From the NCBI GenBank assembly GCA_963699525.1, contig CAVOUI010000018.1, positions 172,471 to 236,470 on the forward strand: DNA of 64,000 nt, in the 5' to 3' direction. Positions within the stretch are counted from its first letter, which is position 1. Each line of letters begins with the position of its first letter. A program made the position numbers and the translations under genes. The stretch is from SG8-41 sp963699525. Its GTDB lineage: Bacteria; Pseudomonadota; Gammaproteobacteria; Burkholderiales; SG8-41. This document shows positions 8,855 through 17,298 of the stretch, in pieces. Under the pieces are notes generated by a model. It was not told the DNA's origin and made no database searches. It worked only from the letters and a program-made list of their open reading frames with translations.

Positions 8855-10042
8855 ATGAATTCGCCTGTGCCGTCAGGCACTTCGGAAGCAGCCGCCGCGT
8901 CCGCCGGCAGCGCGGCGCTGCGCTTCGACCGGCGGGAGTGGGCCGGGGCGTTCGGCGACCTCGGCACGCTCGTCCCGTTCCTGCTCGCCTACGTCACCGT
9001 AGTCGGCGTAGAGCCGGCCGGTATGCTGCTTGCGTTCGGTGTTGCGCTTGTTGCCGCGGGTGCGTACTACCGGACTCCGTTCCCGGTGCAGCCGATGAAG
9101 GCCATTGGGGCGATCGCCATCACCGGGGCCGCGCAGACCGCGGTGGTCACGCCCCAGGCGGTGGCGGTGGCCGCGCTCGTCACCGGCGTGATCTGGCTGG
9201 TGCTGGGCCTGACCGGGACCGCCGAGCGGGTCGCGCGGTGGGTGGGGCGCCCCGTCACCCTCGGAATCGTCCTTGGCCTGGGCATCGCATTCATGCTGGA
9301 CGGTACGCGCATGATGTCTACGGGAATCTGGCTGGCGGCGCCGCTGTTGCTCGCCACGATTCTTCTCCTGTCGAATCGCGCCTTGCTCGCGATGGTCCTG
9401 ATCCTCGCGGCGGGTGCGGCTTGGGCCGTGCTGACCGAGCCCGCGGTGGCAGGCGCTCTGGCAGGGGTGGAACCGGGGTTCAAGGCGCCCGTCTGGCCCT
9501 TTCATGCGCTGACTTGGGAGGCCGTATTCGTTGGCGTGGTGCTGCTGGCTCTGCCGCAGGTTCCGCTTACTCTCGGCAACGCGGTAATCGCCCCGGTCGA
9601 GTTCAACAACCGCGAGTTCCCCGCCCGGCCCACGAGCGAGCGCCAGGTCGCCGTTTCGACCGGCGTGATGAACACGCTGGGAAGCCTGATCGGGGCGGTG
9701 CCAATGTGCCACGGCGCGGGCGGAATGGCGGCGCAAGTGAGCTTCGGCGCGAGGAGCGGCGGTGCGCCCGTCATACTCGGTGCGCTGTTGATCGTGCTGG
9801 CACTGGCGTTCAGCGAGTCGGTCGCGATCCTGCTGCGGCTGTTCCCGCAGCCGGCGCTGGGCGTGATGCTCTTCCTCGCAGGCGTCCAGCTTGCACTCGG
9901 CTCCTGCGATTTTTCGAAGGACAAGGGCGAACGGTTCGTCACGCTGGGCACCGCGGCGTTGTCGATCTGGAACGTTGGTATCGCGTTCGTGTTCGGCATC
10001 GCGGTGCTGTGGATCGTCCGCCGCGGCTGGCTGCGGCTGTGA
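8855..10042 (+). CDS. MOT1-like molybdate/sulfate permease
   Basis: The 395-residue membrane protein has about ten hydrophobic segments and belongs to the SulP-related MOT1 family, shown by GAFGDLGTLVPFLLAY near residue 32 and the conserved PVQPMKAIGAIA near residue 75. A second such motif occurs late, around PLTLGNAVIAP and ARPTSER. Family members in plants and algae are high-affinity molybdate transporters; bacterial members are often annotated as sulfate/molybdate transporters. The Mo/W context favours molybdate. It is the one non-ABC uptake candidate in the district. Confidence 0.85.
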   Translation: MNSPVPSGTSEAAAASAGSAALRFDRREWAGAFGDLGTLVPFLLAYVTVVGVEPAGMLLAFGVALVAAGAYYRTPFPVQPMKAIGAIAITGAAQTAVVTPQAVAVAALVTGVIWLVLGLTGTAERVARWVGRPVTLGIVLGLGIAFMLDGTRMMSTGIWLAAPLLLATILLLSNRALLAMVLILAAGAAWAVLTEPAVAGALAGVEPGFKAPVWPFHALTWEAVFVGVVLLALPQVPLTLGNAVIAPVEFNNREFPARPTSERQVAVSTGVMNTLGSLIGAVPMCHGAGGMAAQVSFGARSGGAPVILGALLIVLALAFSESVAILLRLFPQPALGVMLFLAGVQLALGSCDFSKDKGERFVTLGTAALSIWNVGIAFVFGIAVLWIVRRGWLRL

Positions 10043-10066
10043 AACACCTCGTCCCCCGCACGTGAC

Positions 10067-11110
10067 GTGAGACGCCGCAATTTCCTGGCCGCTGCGGCTG
10101 TCGCGGGGCTCGTCCCGCGTGCGGTCCGGGCGCAGGGCAGCCGCGTGGTCGTGGATGCCGCGGAACGCCGCGTGGAGATTCCGGCTCGCGTCGAGCGCAT
10201 TTACGCGGCGGGCCCCCCGGCTTCCATCCTCGTATTCGCGATTGCACCCGACAAGCTGATCGGTTGGACATCGGCGTGGCGTGCCGCCGAGCGGCCGTTC
10301 ATCGCGCAGCGTTATGCCGACCTGCCGACGCTGGGGCGCCTCACCGGGCGCGGCAACACGGCGAACGTCGAGGTCGTCCTGCAGGCGAAGCCCGATTTCA
10401 TCGTTGACTACGGCACGGTAAGCCCGACGCTCGCGTCCCTCGCAGACCGGGTGCAGGCCCAAACGGGCATACCTTATGTCCTGCTGGATGGCGATTTCGA
10501 TCGCATGGGTGAGGCGATCCTGCAGGTGGGACGAATCGCCAACGAGGAGAAGCGGGCGGAATCACTGGCGCGTTATGCGCAGGAAACGGTTTCCGAGATC
10601 AAGCAGCGGGTCGCGAAGATCCCGGCGAATCGGAGGCCGCGGATCTATTACGGGCGCGGTCCGCAGGGGTTGAACACCGGCCTTGCGGGCTCGATCAGCG
10701 CCGAGTTCATCGAGCAGTTGGGAGCCATCAACGTCGCTGCCGAATTAGGGAAGGGAGGCCTGGTGCAGGTCTCGGTCGAGCAGGTGCTGCGCTGGAACCC
10801 CGACATCGTCGTCACCATCGACCCCAACTTCTACGCCCTCGCGCGCGCCCACCCCACGTGGCGCGAGGTGCCCGCGATCAAGGCGGGGCGTTTCTATCTC
10901 GCGCCCAACCTTCCATTCGGCTGGATCGATTTCCCCCCGTCGGTGAACCGCCTGATCGGCCTGCGCTGGCTCGCGCGCATCCTGTATCCTGAGGCTTTCC
11001 CGGAAGACCTGCGGCCGATCGTGCGCGACTTCTATTCGCGCTGCTACCACCAGACGCCGAGCGAGGCGCAGCTCGACCAGTTGCTGGGCCCATCCACGCC
11101 GCCGGCATGA
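10067..11110 (+). CDS. FecB/MolA-type periplasmic binding protein
   Basis: The GTG start gives MRRRNFLAAAAVAG, a twin-arginine-like leader ending near AVRAQG. The remainder is a class III binding fold, with ERIYAAGPPASILVFAIAP, LQAKPDFIVDYG and VEQVLRWNPDIVVTI, at a normal length of 347 residues. Such proteins usually bind Fe-siderophores, haem or B12, but MolA of Haemophilus binds molybdate and tungstate with the same fold. The setting between Mo/W genes favours a MolA-like role. The stop overlaps the next gene. Confidence 0.8.
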   Translation: MRRRNFLAAAAVAGLVPRAVRAQGSRVVVDAAERRVEIPARVERIYAAGPPASILVFAIAPDKLIGWTSAWRAAERPFIAQRYADLPTLGRLTGRGNTANVEVVLQAKPDFIVDYGTVSPTLASLADRVQAQTGIPYVLLDGDFDRMGEAILQVGRIANEEKRAESLARYAQETVSEIKQRVAKIPANRRPRIYYGRGPQGLNTGLAGSISAEFIEQLGAINVAAELGKGGLVQVSVEQVLRWNPDIVVTIDPNFYALARAHPTWREVPAIKAGRFYLAPNLPFGWIDFPPSVNRLIGLRWLARILYPEAFPEDLRPIVRDFYSRCYHQTPSEAQLDQLLGPSTPPA

Positions 11111-12125
11111 CCCCCGCGCGCGTTCCGGCCGCACTGCTGGGCGCCTGCGCCGCGCTCGTGCTGCTGGTCGTCGTGGCCTTCGCGGTCGGCCGTTTCCCGG
11201 TTTCGGCGGGCGACCTGGCGAATATCCTGTGGGCGCACCTCACCGGCGAGCGAGCACGGCCTCGACCCGACGATCGAGACGGTGGTGCTTCAGGATCCGC
11301 GGGCCGCGGGTCGCGGCCGCACTCCTGATCGGCGCGGCGCTGGCGGCGGCGGGCGCCGCGTACCAGAACATGTTCCGCAACCCGCTTGTCTCCCCTGACA
11401 TTCTTGGCGTGTCCGCGGGCGCCGCAGTGGGTGCGGTGCTCGGCATATTCCTGTCGCTCAACGTGATCATGATCCAGAGCCTGGCCTTCGCGTTTGGCCT
11501 GGGCGCGGTCGGGCTGGTCTACGTTACAGCCAACGCAGTGCGCGGCCATGATCCGCTGCTGGTGCTCGTGCTCGCGGGAGTCGTCGTCGGCTCGCTGCTG
11601 GGCGCGTGCGTCGCGCTGATGAAATATCTCGCCGACCCCTACAACCAGCTGCCGGCGATCACCTTCTGGCTGCTGGGCAGTCTCGCCTCGGCGACACCGG
11701 ACGACGTCTGGTCCACACTCCCGCTCATGCTGCTGGGACTCGTTCCGATGTGGCTGCTGCGCTGGCGCATCAACCTGCTGTCCCTGGATGACGAGGAGGC
11801 GCGGGCGCTCGGGGTGGAAACGGGGCGCATACGTTTGGTTGTGATCGCGGCGGCAACGCTGATGACGTCGGCGGCGGTGGCGATCTCGGGCGTCATCGGC
11901 TGGATCGGGCTCGTGATCCCCCATTTCGCGCGCCTGCTGGTGGGACCGGATTTCAGCCGGCTGCTGCCGACCTCGATCCTGCTGGGCGCCGGCTTCCTGC
12001 TCGGCGTGGACACGCTGGCGCGCACGGTCGCCCGCATCGAGATCCCGCTGGGTGTTCTGACGGCTTTCGTCGGGACGCCGCTGTTCCTTTGGCAGCTCGC
12101 GACCGCGCGCAGGGGCTGGCAATGA
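11107..12125 (+). CDS. FecCD/MolB-type ABC permease (one frameshift)
   Basis: The BtuCD-like importer permease starts at 11107, overlapping the stop of the binding-protein gene (ATGA). It has the family features RVAAALLIGAALAAAGAAYQ, NPLVSPDILGVSAGAAVGA and VAISGVIGWIGLVIPHFARL, and about ten membrane spans. A single frame change near 11255 separates the first 50 residues from the rest. It works with the ATPase that overlaps its end. Confidence 0.85.
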
Positions 12126-12922
12126 AGCTGGAAGCGAGCCACCTCGACTTCGGCTACCGGGGAAAACGCGTCGGCAGCGACGTATCGGTGGCGGTGGGAG
12201 CGGGAGAAGTGCTGTGCCTCCTGGGCCCGAACGGGAGCGGCAAGACCACGCTGTTCAAGACGCTGCTGGGACTGCTGCCGGCGCAGGGCGGCGCGGTGCT
12301 GATCGACGGCGTGGATGCGAGAGAGCGCGCGCGCGACGAGATTGCGCGGCTCGTGAGCTACGTGCCGCAGGCGCACGCGGCCTTCTTCCCGTTCACGGTG
12401 CGGGAGGTCGTGCTGATGGGACGCACGGCGCATCTCGGCCTCTTCTCCTCGCCGTCGCACCGGGACCGGGACGCGGCGCAGGCCGCCATCGAGCGCATGA
12501 GGCTCGCGCCCCTCGCCGAGTCGATCTACACCCGCATATCGGGCGGCGAGCGCCAGCTCACCCTGATCGCCCGGGCCCTTGCGCAGGAAGCGCGTCTCAT
12601 CGTCATGGACGAGCCGACCGCCAACCTGGATTTCGGCAACCAGGTGAGGGTGCTCGAGCACATCCGGGGGCTCGCCGCCTCGGGAATCGGGGTGCTGCTC
12701 TCGACCCACGACCCGGACCACGCGTTCATCTGCGCGGACCGGGTCGCTATGCTGCACGATGGACGTCTCGCGCGGCTCGGCACCGCTGCGGCGACCATCA
12801 CGCCCGACAGCCTGAGAGAAATCTACGGCGTCGAGGTGGCCGTCGTCCGCGTGCCGGTGGGTGAAGGCGTGGAACGGCCGGTCTGCATCCCGGGCGGAGC
12901 GCTTTCCGGGGTGCGGCATTGA
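12122..12922 (+). CDS. FecE/MolC-type ABC ATP-binding protein
   Basis: The 266-residue ATPase has Walker A GPNGSGKTT, the signature ISGGERQLTLIARAL, Walker B LIVMDEPTANLD and the switch histidine in LLSTHDPDHAF. It overlaps the permease stop by four bases, completing a binding-protein/permease/ATPase operon. The substrate is inferred from context as molybdate or tungstate; a siderophore or cobalamin cannot be excluded. Confidence 0.88.
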   Translation: MKLEASHLDFGYRGKRVGSDVSVAVGAGEVLCLLGPNGSGKTTLFKTLLGLLPAQGGAVLIDGVDARERARDEIARLVSYVPQAHAAFFPFTVREVVLMGRTAHLGLFSSPSHRDRDAAQAAIERMRLAPLAESIYTRISGGERQLTLIARALAQEARLIVMDEPTANLDFGNQVRVLEHIRGLAASGIGVLLSTHDPDHAFICADRVAMLHDGRLARLGTAAATITPDSLREIYGVEVAVVRVPVGEGVERPVCIPGGALSGVRH

Positions 12923-12938
12923 AGCGTGGGTAGAATGT

Positions 12939-12963
12939 AGAGCCTACTATTGAGATAGGCTCT
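12939..12963 (+). promoter_or_regulatory. Inverted repeat overlapping the ribosome-binding region of the short modE
   Basis: The perfect 8-base arms AGAGCCTA (12939-12946) and TAGGCTCT (12956-12963) surround a 9-base spacer and end three bases before the start codon at 12967. The only purine-rich ribosome-site candidate (AGG at 12957-12959) lies in the right arm. It could be an autoregulatory operator or an mRNA hairpin that hides the start. Confidence 0.45.
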
Positions 12964-12966
12964 TGC

Positions 12967-13338
12967 ATGGCGCGCTACCCGGGACTGACGCTCCGCATCC
13001 TCGCCGACAAGCAACCGGCGATGGGGCCGGGAAAGGCGCGGCTCGTCGCCGCGATCGGTGCCACGGGTTCGATATCCGCCGCGGCTCGGTCGATGGGCAT
13101 GTCGTACCGTCGCGCCTGGCAGCTCGTGGAGGCACTCAACGAGAGCTTCAGTCAGCCGGTCGTGCTGACCGCGACCGGCGGCAGGCGCGGGGGCGGCGCG
13201 AGCGTGACGCCATTCGGGCGCCAGCTGATCCGGCGCTATCGCGCGATGGAAGACAAGGCTTCGGCCGCGATCGTGAATGATTTGCGGCTCTTCACTCGTC
13301 TCATGAAACGGCAGGCGGGCGCTCGGGGCGCCCGCTAG
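12967..13338 (+). CDS. modE: Short ModE-family regulator (HTH domain only)
   Basis: The 123-residue protein is the DNA-binding winged-helix domain of ModE: LVAAIGATGSISAAARSMGMSYRRAWQLV near residues 25-53, with a wing that ends near SVTPFGRQLIRRYRAM. The two C-terminal Mop/TOBE ligand domains of E. coli ModE are absent. It must sense molybdate indirectly, for example through the separate Mop protein, or act in another way. It precedes modABC, whose start region carries a good ModE-type box. Confidence 0.88.
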   Translation: MARYPGLTLRILADKQPAMGPGKARLVAAIGATGSISAAARSMGMSYRRAWQLVEALNESFSQPVVLTATGGRRGGGASVTPFGRQLIRRYRAMEDKASAAIVNDLRLFTRLMKRQAGARGAR

Positions 13339-13378
13339 TCTCCCTGAATTTGCGCGGTTGAGGCGTTGCACGAACTTG

Positions 13379-13402
13379 CGTTATATTCCATGGAACATAG
13401 CG
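13379..13402. promoter_or_regulatory. ModE-type operator upstream of modA
   Basis: The 24-base element has arms CGTTATATTCCA and TGGAACATAGCG, with 10 of 12 positions paired. It begins and ends with the CG-TATA pattern of ModE sites. It lies 11 bases before the modA start at 13414, where bound protein would block initiation. Repression by the adjacent ModE when molybdate is plentiful is inferred. Confidence 0.7.
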
Positions 13403-13413
13403 AAGGAAACCTA

Positions 13414-14187
13414 ATGACACGGGCGTGCATTCTCGCCGGGCTCTTGATGGGTGCTGTCTTCCCGGCGTCCCCGGTATCGGCGCAATCGCGTGCCGATGTG
13501 ACGATCTATGCGGCGGCGAGCCTGCGGGATGCGCTCGATGAGCTGGCGCGCGAATACGAGAGGCAGGGCAGGGGCAAGGCCGCGATTTCCTACGCGGGCA
13601 GCCCGATGCTGGCGCGCCAGATCGAGAAAGGGGCCCCGGCGGACCTGTTCATATCCGCCGACACGGACTGGATGGACTACATGGCGGTGCGCGGACTGAT
13701 CCGGATCGAGACGAGGGTGAACCTGTTGTCCAACCGCCTGGTGCTGATCGCTCCGGCCGATAGCCGGGTACAGCTGACGATCAGCCGCGGGTTCCCGCTG
13801 GCCGCGCTGCTCGGCGACCGGCGCCTCGCGATGGCCGATCCCGACAGCGTGCCGGCAGGCAAGTACGGCCGGACGGCGCTCGAAGGCTTGGGCGTTTGGA
13901 ACGAGGTCGCGTCGAAAGTCGCTCGAGCCGAAAACGTGCGCGCGGCGCTCGCCCTGGTGGCCCGTGCGGAGACGCCTTTCGGCATCGTCTACCGCACCGA
14001 CGCGCTCGCGGAGCCTAGAGTCCGTATCGTTGGCGAGTTCGCGCGCAGCCTGCATCCGGAAATCGTATATCCGGCAGCCATCGTCGCGAGCAGCCGGTCG
14101 AAGATTGCCTACGAGTACTTGCGCTATCTGCGCTCGCACGCCGCGCTTGCCGTCTGGCAGCGGCACGGCTTCGGGCCGGGGAGCTGA
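13414..14187 (+). CDS. modA: Molybdate-binding protein ModA
   Basis: ModA captures molybdate in the periplasm for ModBC. I chose the ATG at 13414, behind a GAAGGAAA ribosome site; an in-frame upstream codon at 13366 would read through the operator. The signal peptide ends near SPVSAQS. Motifs include TIYAAASLRDALDEL, YAGSPMLARQIEKGAPADLFISAD and the C-terminal KIAYEYLRYL. The 257-residue length is normal and the frame intact. Confidence 0.93.
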   Translation: MTRACILAGLLMGAVFPASPVSAQSRADVTIYAAASLRDALDELAREYERQGRGKAAISYAGSPMLARQIEKGAPADLFISADTDWMDYMAVRGLIRIETRVNLLSNRLVLIAPADSRVQLTISRGFPLAALLGDRRLAMADPDSVPAGKYGRTALEGLGVWNEVASKVARAENVRAALALVARAETPFGIVYRTDALAEPRVRIVGEFARSLHPEIVYPAAIVASSRSKIAYEYLRYLRSHAALAVWQRHGFGPGS

Positions 14188-14190
14188 GCG

Positions 14191-14904
14191 TTGCCGCTCC
14201 TGTCATCGCCCGAGCTCGACATCATCCTGTTGAGCCTCAAGGTCGCGCTGTGGAGCGTGCTCGCGAGCCTGCCGTTCGCCCTCGCTATCGCACATCTGCT
14301 CGCGCGCCGCGATTTTCCCGGAAAGAGCCTGCTCGATGCGATCGTGCATCTTCCGCTGGTGCTGCCGCCGGTGGTGGTCGGCTACTTCCTGCTGGTCCTG
14401 CTCGGACGCAGCGGCCCGGTCGGCGCCTGGCTCGAGAACTGGTTTGGCATCGTCGTCGCATTCAACTGGCGCGGCGCGGCAATCGCGTGCGCGGTGATGG
14501 GTTTCCCGCTGATGGTGCGCGCGATGCGCCTTTCGATCGAGGCGATCGATCCCAAGCTCGAAGCGGCGGCGGCGACCCTCGGCGCGGGCCGCGCCGGGAC
14601 ATTCCTCGTGGTGACGCTGCCGCTCGCCCTGCCGGGGATCGTGACCGGCGTGCTCCTCTCGTTCGCGCGGAGCCTCGGTGAGTTCGGCGCGACGATTACC
14701 TTCGTATCGAATATCCCCGGGGAAACGCAGACGCTTCCGCTTGCCATCTACGCTCTGACCCAGGTGCCCGGCGGCGACGCGGCGGCGCTGCGGCTGTGCG
14801 TGATCTCGATTGTCCTGTCGCTCGCGGCATTGCTCGTTTCGGAGGCATTGGTGCAGCGGGCGAGTCGGCGCGCCCTCGGTTATGACGCTCTCGGTAGCCG
14901 TTGA
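14191..14904 (+). CDS. modB: Molybdate ABC permease ModB
   Basis: This 237-residue inner-membrane subunit starts at a TTG three bases after modA. It has about five spans, with LPLVLPPVVVGYFLLVLLG and the coupling segment EAAAATLGAGRAGTFLVVTLPLA, then SFARSLGEFGATITFVSN, all characteristic of ModB. Its end overlaps modC by 23 bases. Confidence 0.93.
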   Translation: MPLLSSPELDIILLSLKVALWSVLASLPFALAIAHLLARRDFPGKSLLDAIVHLPLVLPPVVVGYFLLVLLGRSGPVGAWLENWFGIVVAFNWRGAAIACAVMGFPLMVRAMRLSIEAIDPKLEAAAATLGAGRAGTFLVVTLPLALPGIVTGVLLSFARSLGEFGATITFVSNIPGETQTLPLAIYALTQVPGGDAAALRLCVISIVLSLAALLVSEALVQRASRRALGYDALGSR

Positions 14905-15968
14905 GCACGATCTCGGGGGCTTCCACCTCGACGCGCGGTTCGCGTGCGACGGGGGTGTCACGGCGCTGTTCGGGCGGTCGGGAGCGGGCAAGACGACCGC
15001 TCGTCAACGCGATCGCGGGCCTGCTGCGGCCTCGCAGCGGCCACATCGAGCTGGACGGGGAAACGCTGTTCGACGCCGCTCGCGGCATTCACGTTCCCGC
15101 CAGCAAGCGGCGCTTCGGCTATGTCTTCCAGGAAGGGCGCCTGTTTCCCCACCTGACGGTGCGCCAGAACCTGACCTTCTCGCGAATGTTCCATCGGGGG
15201 AAGGAGGCCGCTGGCGGGCTCGAGCATATCGTCGATCTGCTGGGCCTGCACGATCTTCTGCACCGGCGTCCGCGGGACCTGTCGGGCGGAGAGCGCCAAC
15301 GCGTTGCCCTGGGACGTGCATTGCTCGTTCGTCCGCGCGCGTTGTTGCTCGACGAGCCGCTCGCGTCGCTGGACGCCCTGCGCAAGGACGAGGTCCTGCG
15401 CTACATCGAGTTGATGCGAGACGAGATCCGGATCCCCGTCATCTACGTGAGCCACGCCGTGGAGGAAGTCGTGCGCCTCGCCGACACGGTCGTGCTGATG
15501 TCCGCCGGCAAGGTGGTCGCGGCCGGCGGCGTGGAAGAAGTCATGGGCCGCCCCGACCTGCGGGCGGCCGCGGGCGCGTTTGAGGGCGGCGCGGTGATCG
15601 ATGCGAGAGTTATCGGGCAGGACATGCAATATGACCTCGCGACACTCGGCTTCGATGGCGGCACGCTGACGGTGACGAATCTCGACGCGCTGGTCGGGGA
15701 GCAGGTGCGAGTGCGCATTCGCGCACGAGACGTCTCGATCGCGCTCGAGGTGCCGCGCAGCATCAGCATTCAGAACGTGCTCCCGGGAAGAATCACGGCA
15801 GTCGGCGAGCCACGCAACGGCATCGTGGATGTGTCCATCACGGCGGGGACAGCACAGCTGCGATCCCGCATCACGGCCCGCGCCGCTCAACAACTCGCGC
15901 TGCGACCGGGGCTGGACGTCTACGCTCTGATCAAGGCGGTATCCCTCGACCGCCTGGGGGGAAGGTAG
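14882..15968 (+). CDS. modC: Molybdate ABC ATPase ModC with C-terminal Mop domain (one frameshift)
   Basis: The ATP-binding subunit begins MTLSVAVEHDLGGFHL and has Walker A GRSGAGKTT, right after which one base indel near 14995 shifts the frame. Then come LSGGERQRVALGRALL, Walker B ALLLDEPLASLD and the switch histidine in YVSHAVEEVV. From about residue 290 a TOBE/Mop domain (VRIRARDVSIALEV, PGLDVYALIKAVSLDRL) binds molybdate and can inhibit transport. The length of about 361 residues is typical. Confidence 0.9.
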
Positions 15969-15977
15969 GATAGAGGC

Positions 15978-16472
15978 GTGAAGATATTTGGATTCGCCGG
16001 CTGGTCGGGCAGCGGCAAGACGACACTGATCGAGAAGCTGATCCCCATTTTCGTCGCGCGGGGGCTCAGCGTGTCGCTCATCAAGCACGCTCATCACACT
16101 TTCGACGTGGACCAGCCCGGGAAGGACTCCTACCGCCATCGCCACGCCGGCTGCGGCGAGGTGCTGGTGAGCTCATCGCGGCGCTGGGCGCTGGTGCACG
16201 AGCTGCGCGGCGCACCGGAACCGGGTTTCGCGGAGCTGCTCGAGCGGCTGTCGCCCTGCGACCTGGTGCTGATCGAGGGCTTCAAGCGCGAGCGCGTGCC
16301 CAAGCTGGAGGTCTACCGCGCCGCGACCGGGGAGCCGCTGCTGCATCCGGAGGATCGCGATATCGTCGCGATCGCGGCCGACCGGCGGCTCGACACGAAA
16401 CTGCCGCAGTTCGACCTCGACGACGCGCCGGGGATCGCGGGCTTCGTGCTGCGGCACGTCGGACTGGCGTAA
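15978..16472 (+). CDS. mobB: Molybdopterin-guanine dinucleotide biosynthesis accessory protein MobB
   Basis: The GTG start lies nine bases after modC. The P-loop GWSGSGKTT near residue 8 is followed by VSLIKHAHHTFDVDQPGKDSYRHRHAG, the MobB signature, and LVLIEGFKRERVPKLEVYR. MobB is a GTP-binding partner of MobA in making the bis-MGD form of Moco used by the DMSO-reductase family. The 164-residue length is usual. MobA itself is not in the window. Confidence 0.93.
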   Translation: MKIFGFAGWSGSGKTTLIEKLIPIFVARGLSVSLIKHAHHTFDVDQPGKDSYRHRHAGCGEVLVSSSRRWALVHELRGAPEPGFAELLERLSPCDLVLIEGFKRERVPKLEVYRAATGEPLLHPEDRDIVAIAADRRLDTKLPQFDLDDAPGIAGFVLRHVGLA

Positions 16473-16478
16473 CGGCGG

Positions 16479-16499
16479 CGGCACCGGGAGGCGGTGCCG
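16479..16499. repeat. Hairpin between mobB and moaD
   Basis: The arms CGGCACC and GGTGCCG pair perfectly around a 7-base loop. No T-run follows, so it is not a clear intrinsic terminator; it may lower read-through or be a chance GC-rich palindrome. Confidence 0.4.
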
Positions 16500-16540
16500 G
16501 GCGGCTTGTGGCGCACGCGGTTCGCGAGGATAATTTGCCT

Positions 16541-16795
16541 GTGATTACAGTGCTTTATTTCGCCCGGCTGCGGGAAGCGCTGGGCCAGAGCTCGGAGCAG
16601 ATCGCCTTGCCCGGGACGGTGCGCGACGTGGAGGGATTGCGCGCGCACCTGGTGGCGCGTGGCGGCCAGTGGGAGCAGGAGCTGGCGCCGCGGAAGCCCG
16701 TTCGCGCCGCGGTCAACCAGGCCATGGCCCACGGCGACACGGCACTCAACGACGGCGACGAGGTGGCGTTCTTTCCGCCCGTTACCGGCGGATAG
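16541..16795 (+). CDS. moaD: Molybdopterin synthase small subunit MoaD
   Basis: The ubiquitin-like sulfur carrier of molybdopterin synthase. From the GTG at 16541 it reads MITVLYFARLREALG and ends in the obligatory Gly-Gly (FFPPVTGG), which is thiocarboxylated by MoeB. The 84-residue length fits; the longer upstream reading from 16508 adds residues without family similarity. moaE follows after 30 bases. Confidence 0.92.
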   Translation: MITVLYFARLREALGQSSEQIALPGTVRDVEGLRAHLVARGGQWEQELAPRKPVRAAVNQAMAHGDTALNDGDEVAFFPPVTGG

Positions 16796-16825
16796 GAATA
16801 CATGGGATGAGGAGAAACGCCTGAA

Positions 16826-17284
16826 ATGACGGTGAGGATTCAGACCGCGGATTTCGACGCGGGCGCGGAAATCGCGGCGCTGCGCCGCGGCAATCCCAAG
16901 ATTGGAGCGGTGGCGAGCTTCGTCGGGGTGGTACGCGACGTCAATGACGGCGGCGCGGTCGCGGAGATGACGCTCGAGCACTACCCGGGAATGACCGAGA
17001 AGGCGATCGAAGAAATCGTCGCGCAGGCGCGGGCGCGCTGGAAGGTGCTGGACGCGCGCGTGATTCATCGGGTGGGCACCCTCAGGCCCGCCGATCAGAT
17101 CGTTCTGGTTGCGGTTGCCAGTTCGCACCGCGGGGATGCGTTCGCTGCATGCGAATTCATCATGGACTACCTGAAGACCCGGGCGCCGTTCTGGAAGAAG
17201 GAGGAGACCGGCGGGGCCGCGCGTTGGGTCGAGGCCCGCGAGTCCGACGAGCTCGCGGCCGAGCGCTGGCGCCTGAAGGGCTGA
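16826..17284 (+). CDS. moaE: Molybdopterin synthase catalytic subunit MoaE
   Basis: MoaE transfers sulfur from MoaD to precursor Z to form molybdopterin. The 152-residue protein shows GAVASFVGVVRDVNDG, LEHYPGMTEKAIEEI, VIHRVGTLRPADQIVLVAVAS and PFWKKEE with the active-site lysine pair. It closes the Mo/W district; the next gene begins 14 bases later. Confidence 0.95.
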   Translation: MTVRIQTADFDAGAEIAALRRGNPKIGAVASFVGVVRDVNDGGAVAEMTLEHYPGMTEKAIEEIVAQARARWKVLDARVIHRVGTLRPADQIVLVAVASSHRGDAFAACEFIMDYLKTRAPFWKKEETGGAARWVEARESDELAAERWRLKG

Positions 17285-17298
17285 GGGCGGAACCGGCA

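Noticed and set aside
8873..10462. A 529-codon minus-strand open frame opposite the MOT1-like gene
   Set aside because: The plus strand encodes a recognisable membrane protein; the antisense product is hydrophilic and repetitive.
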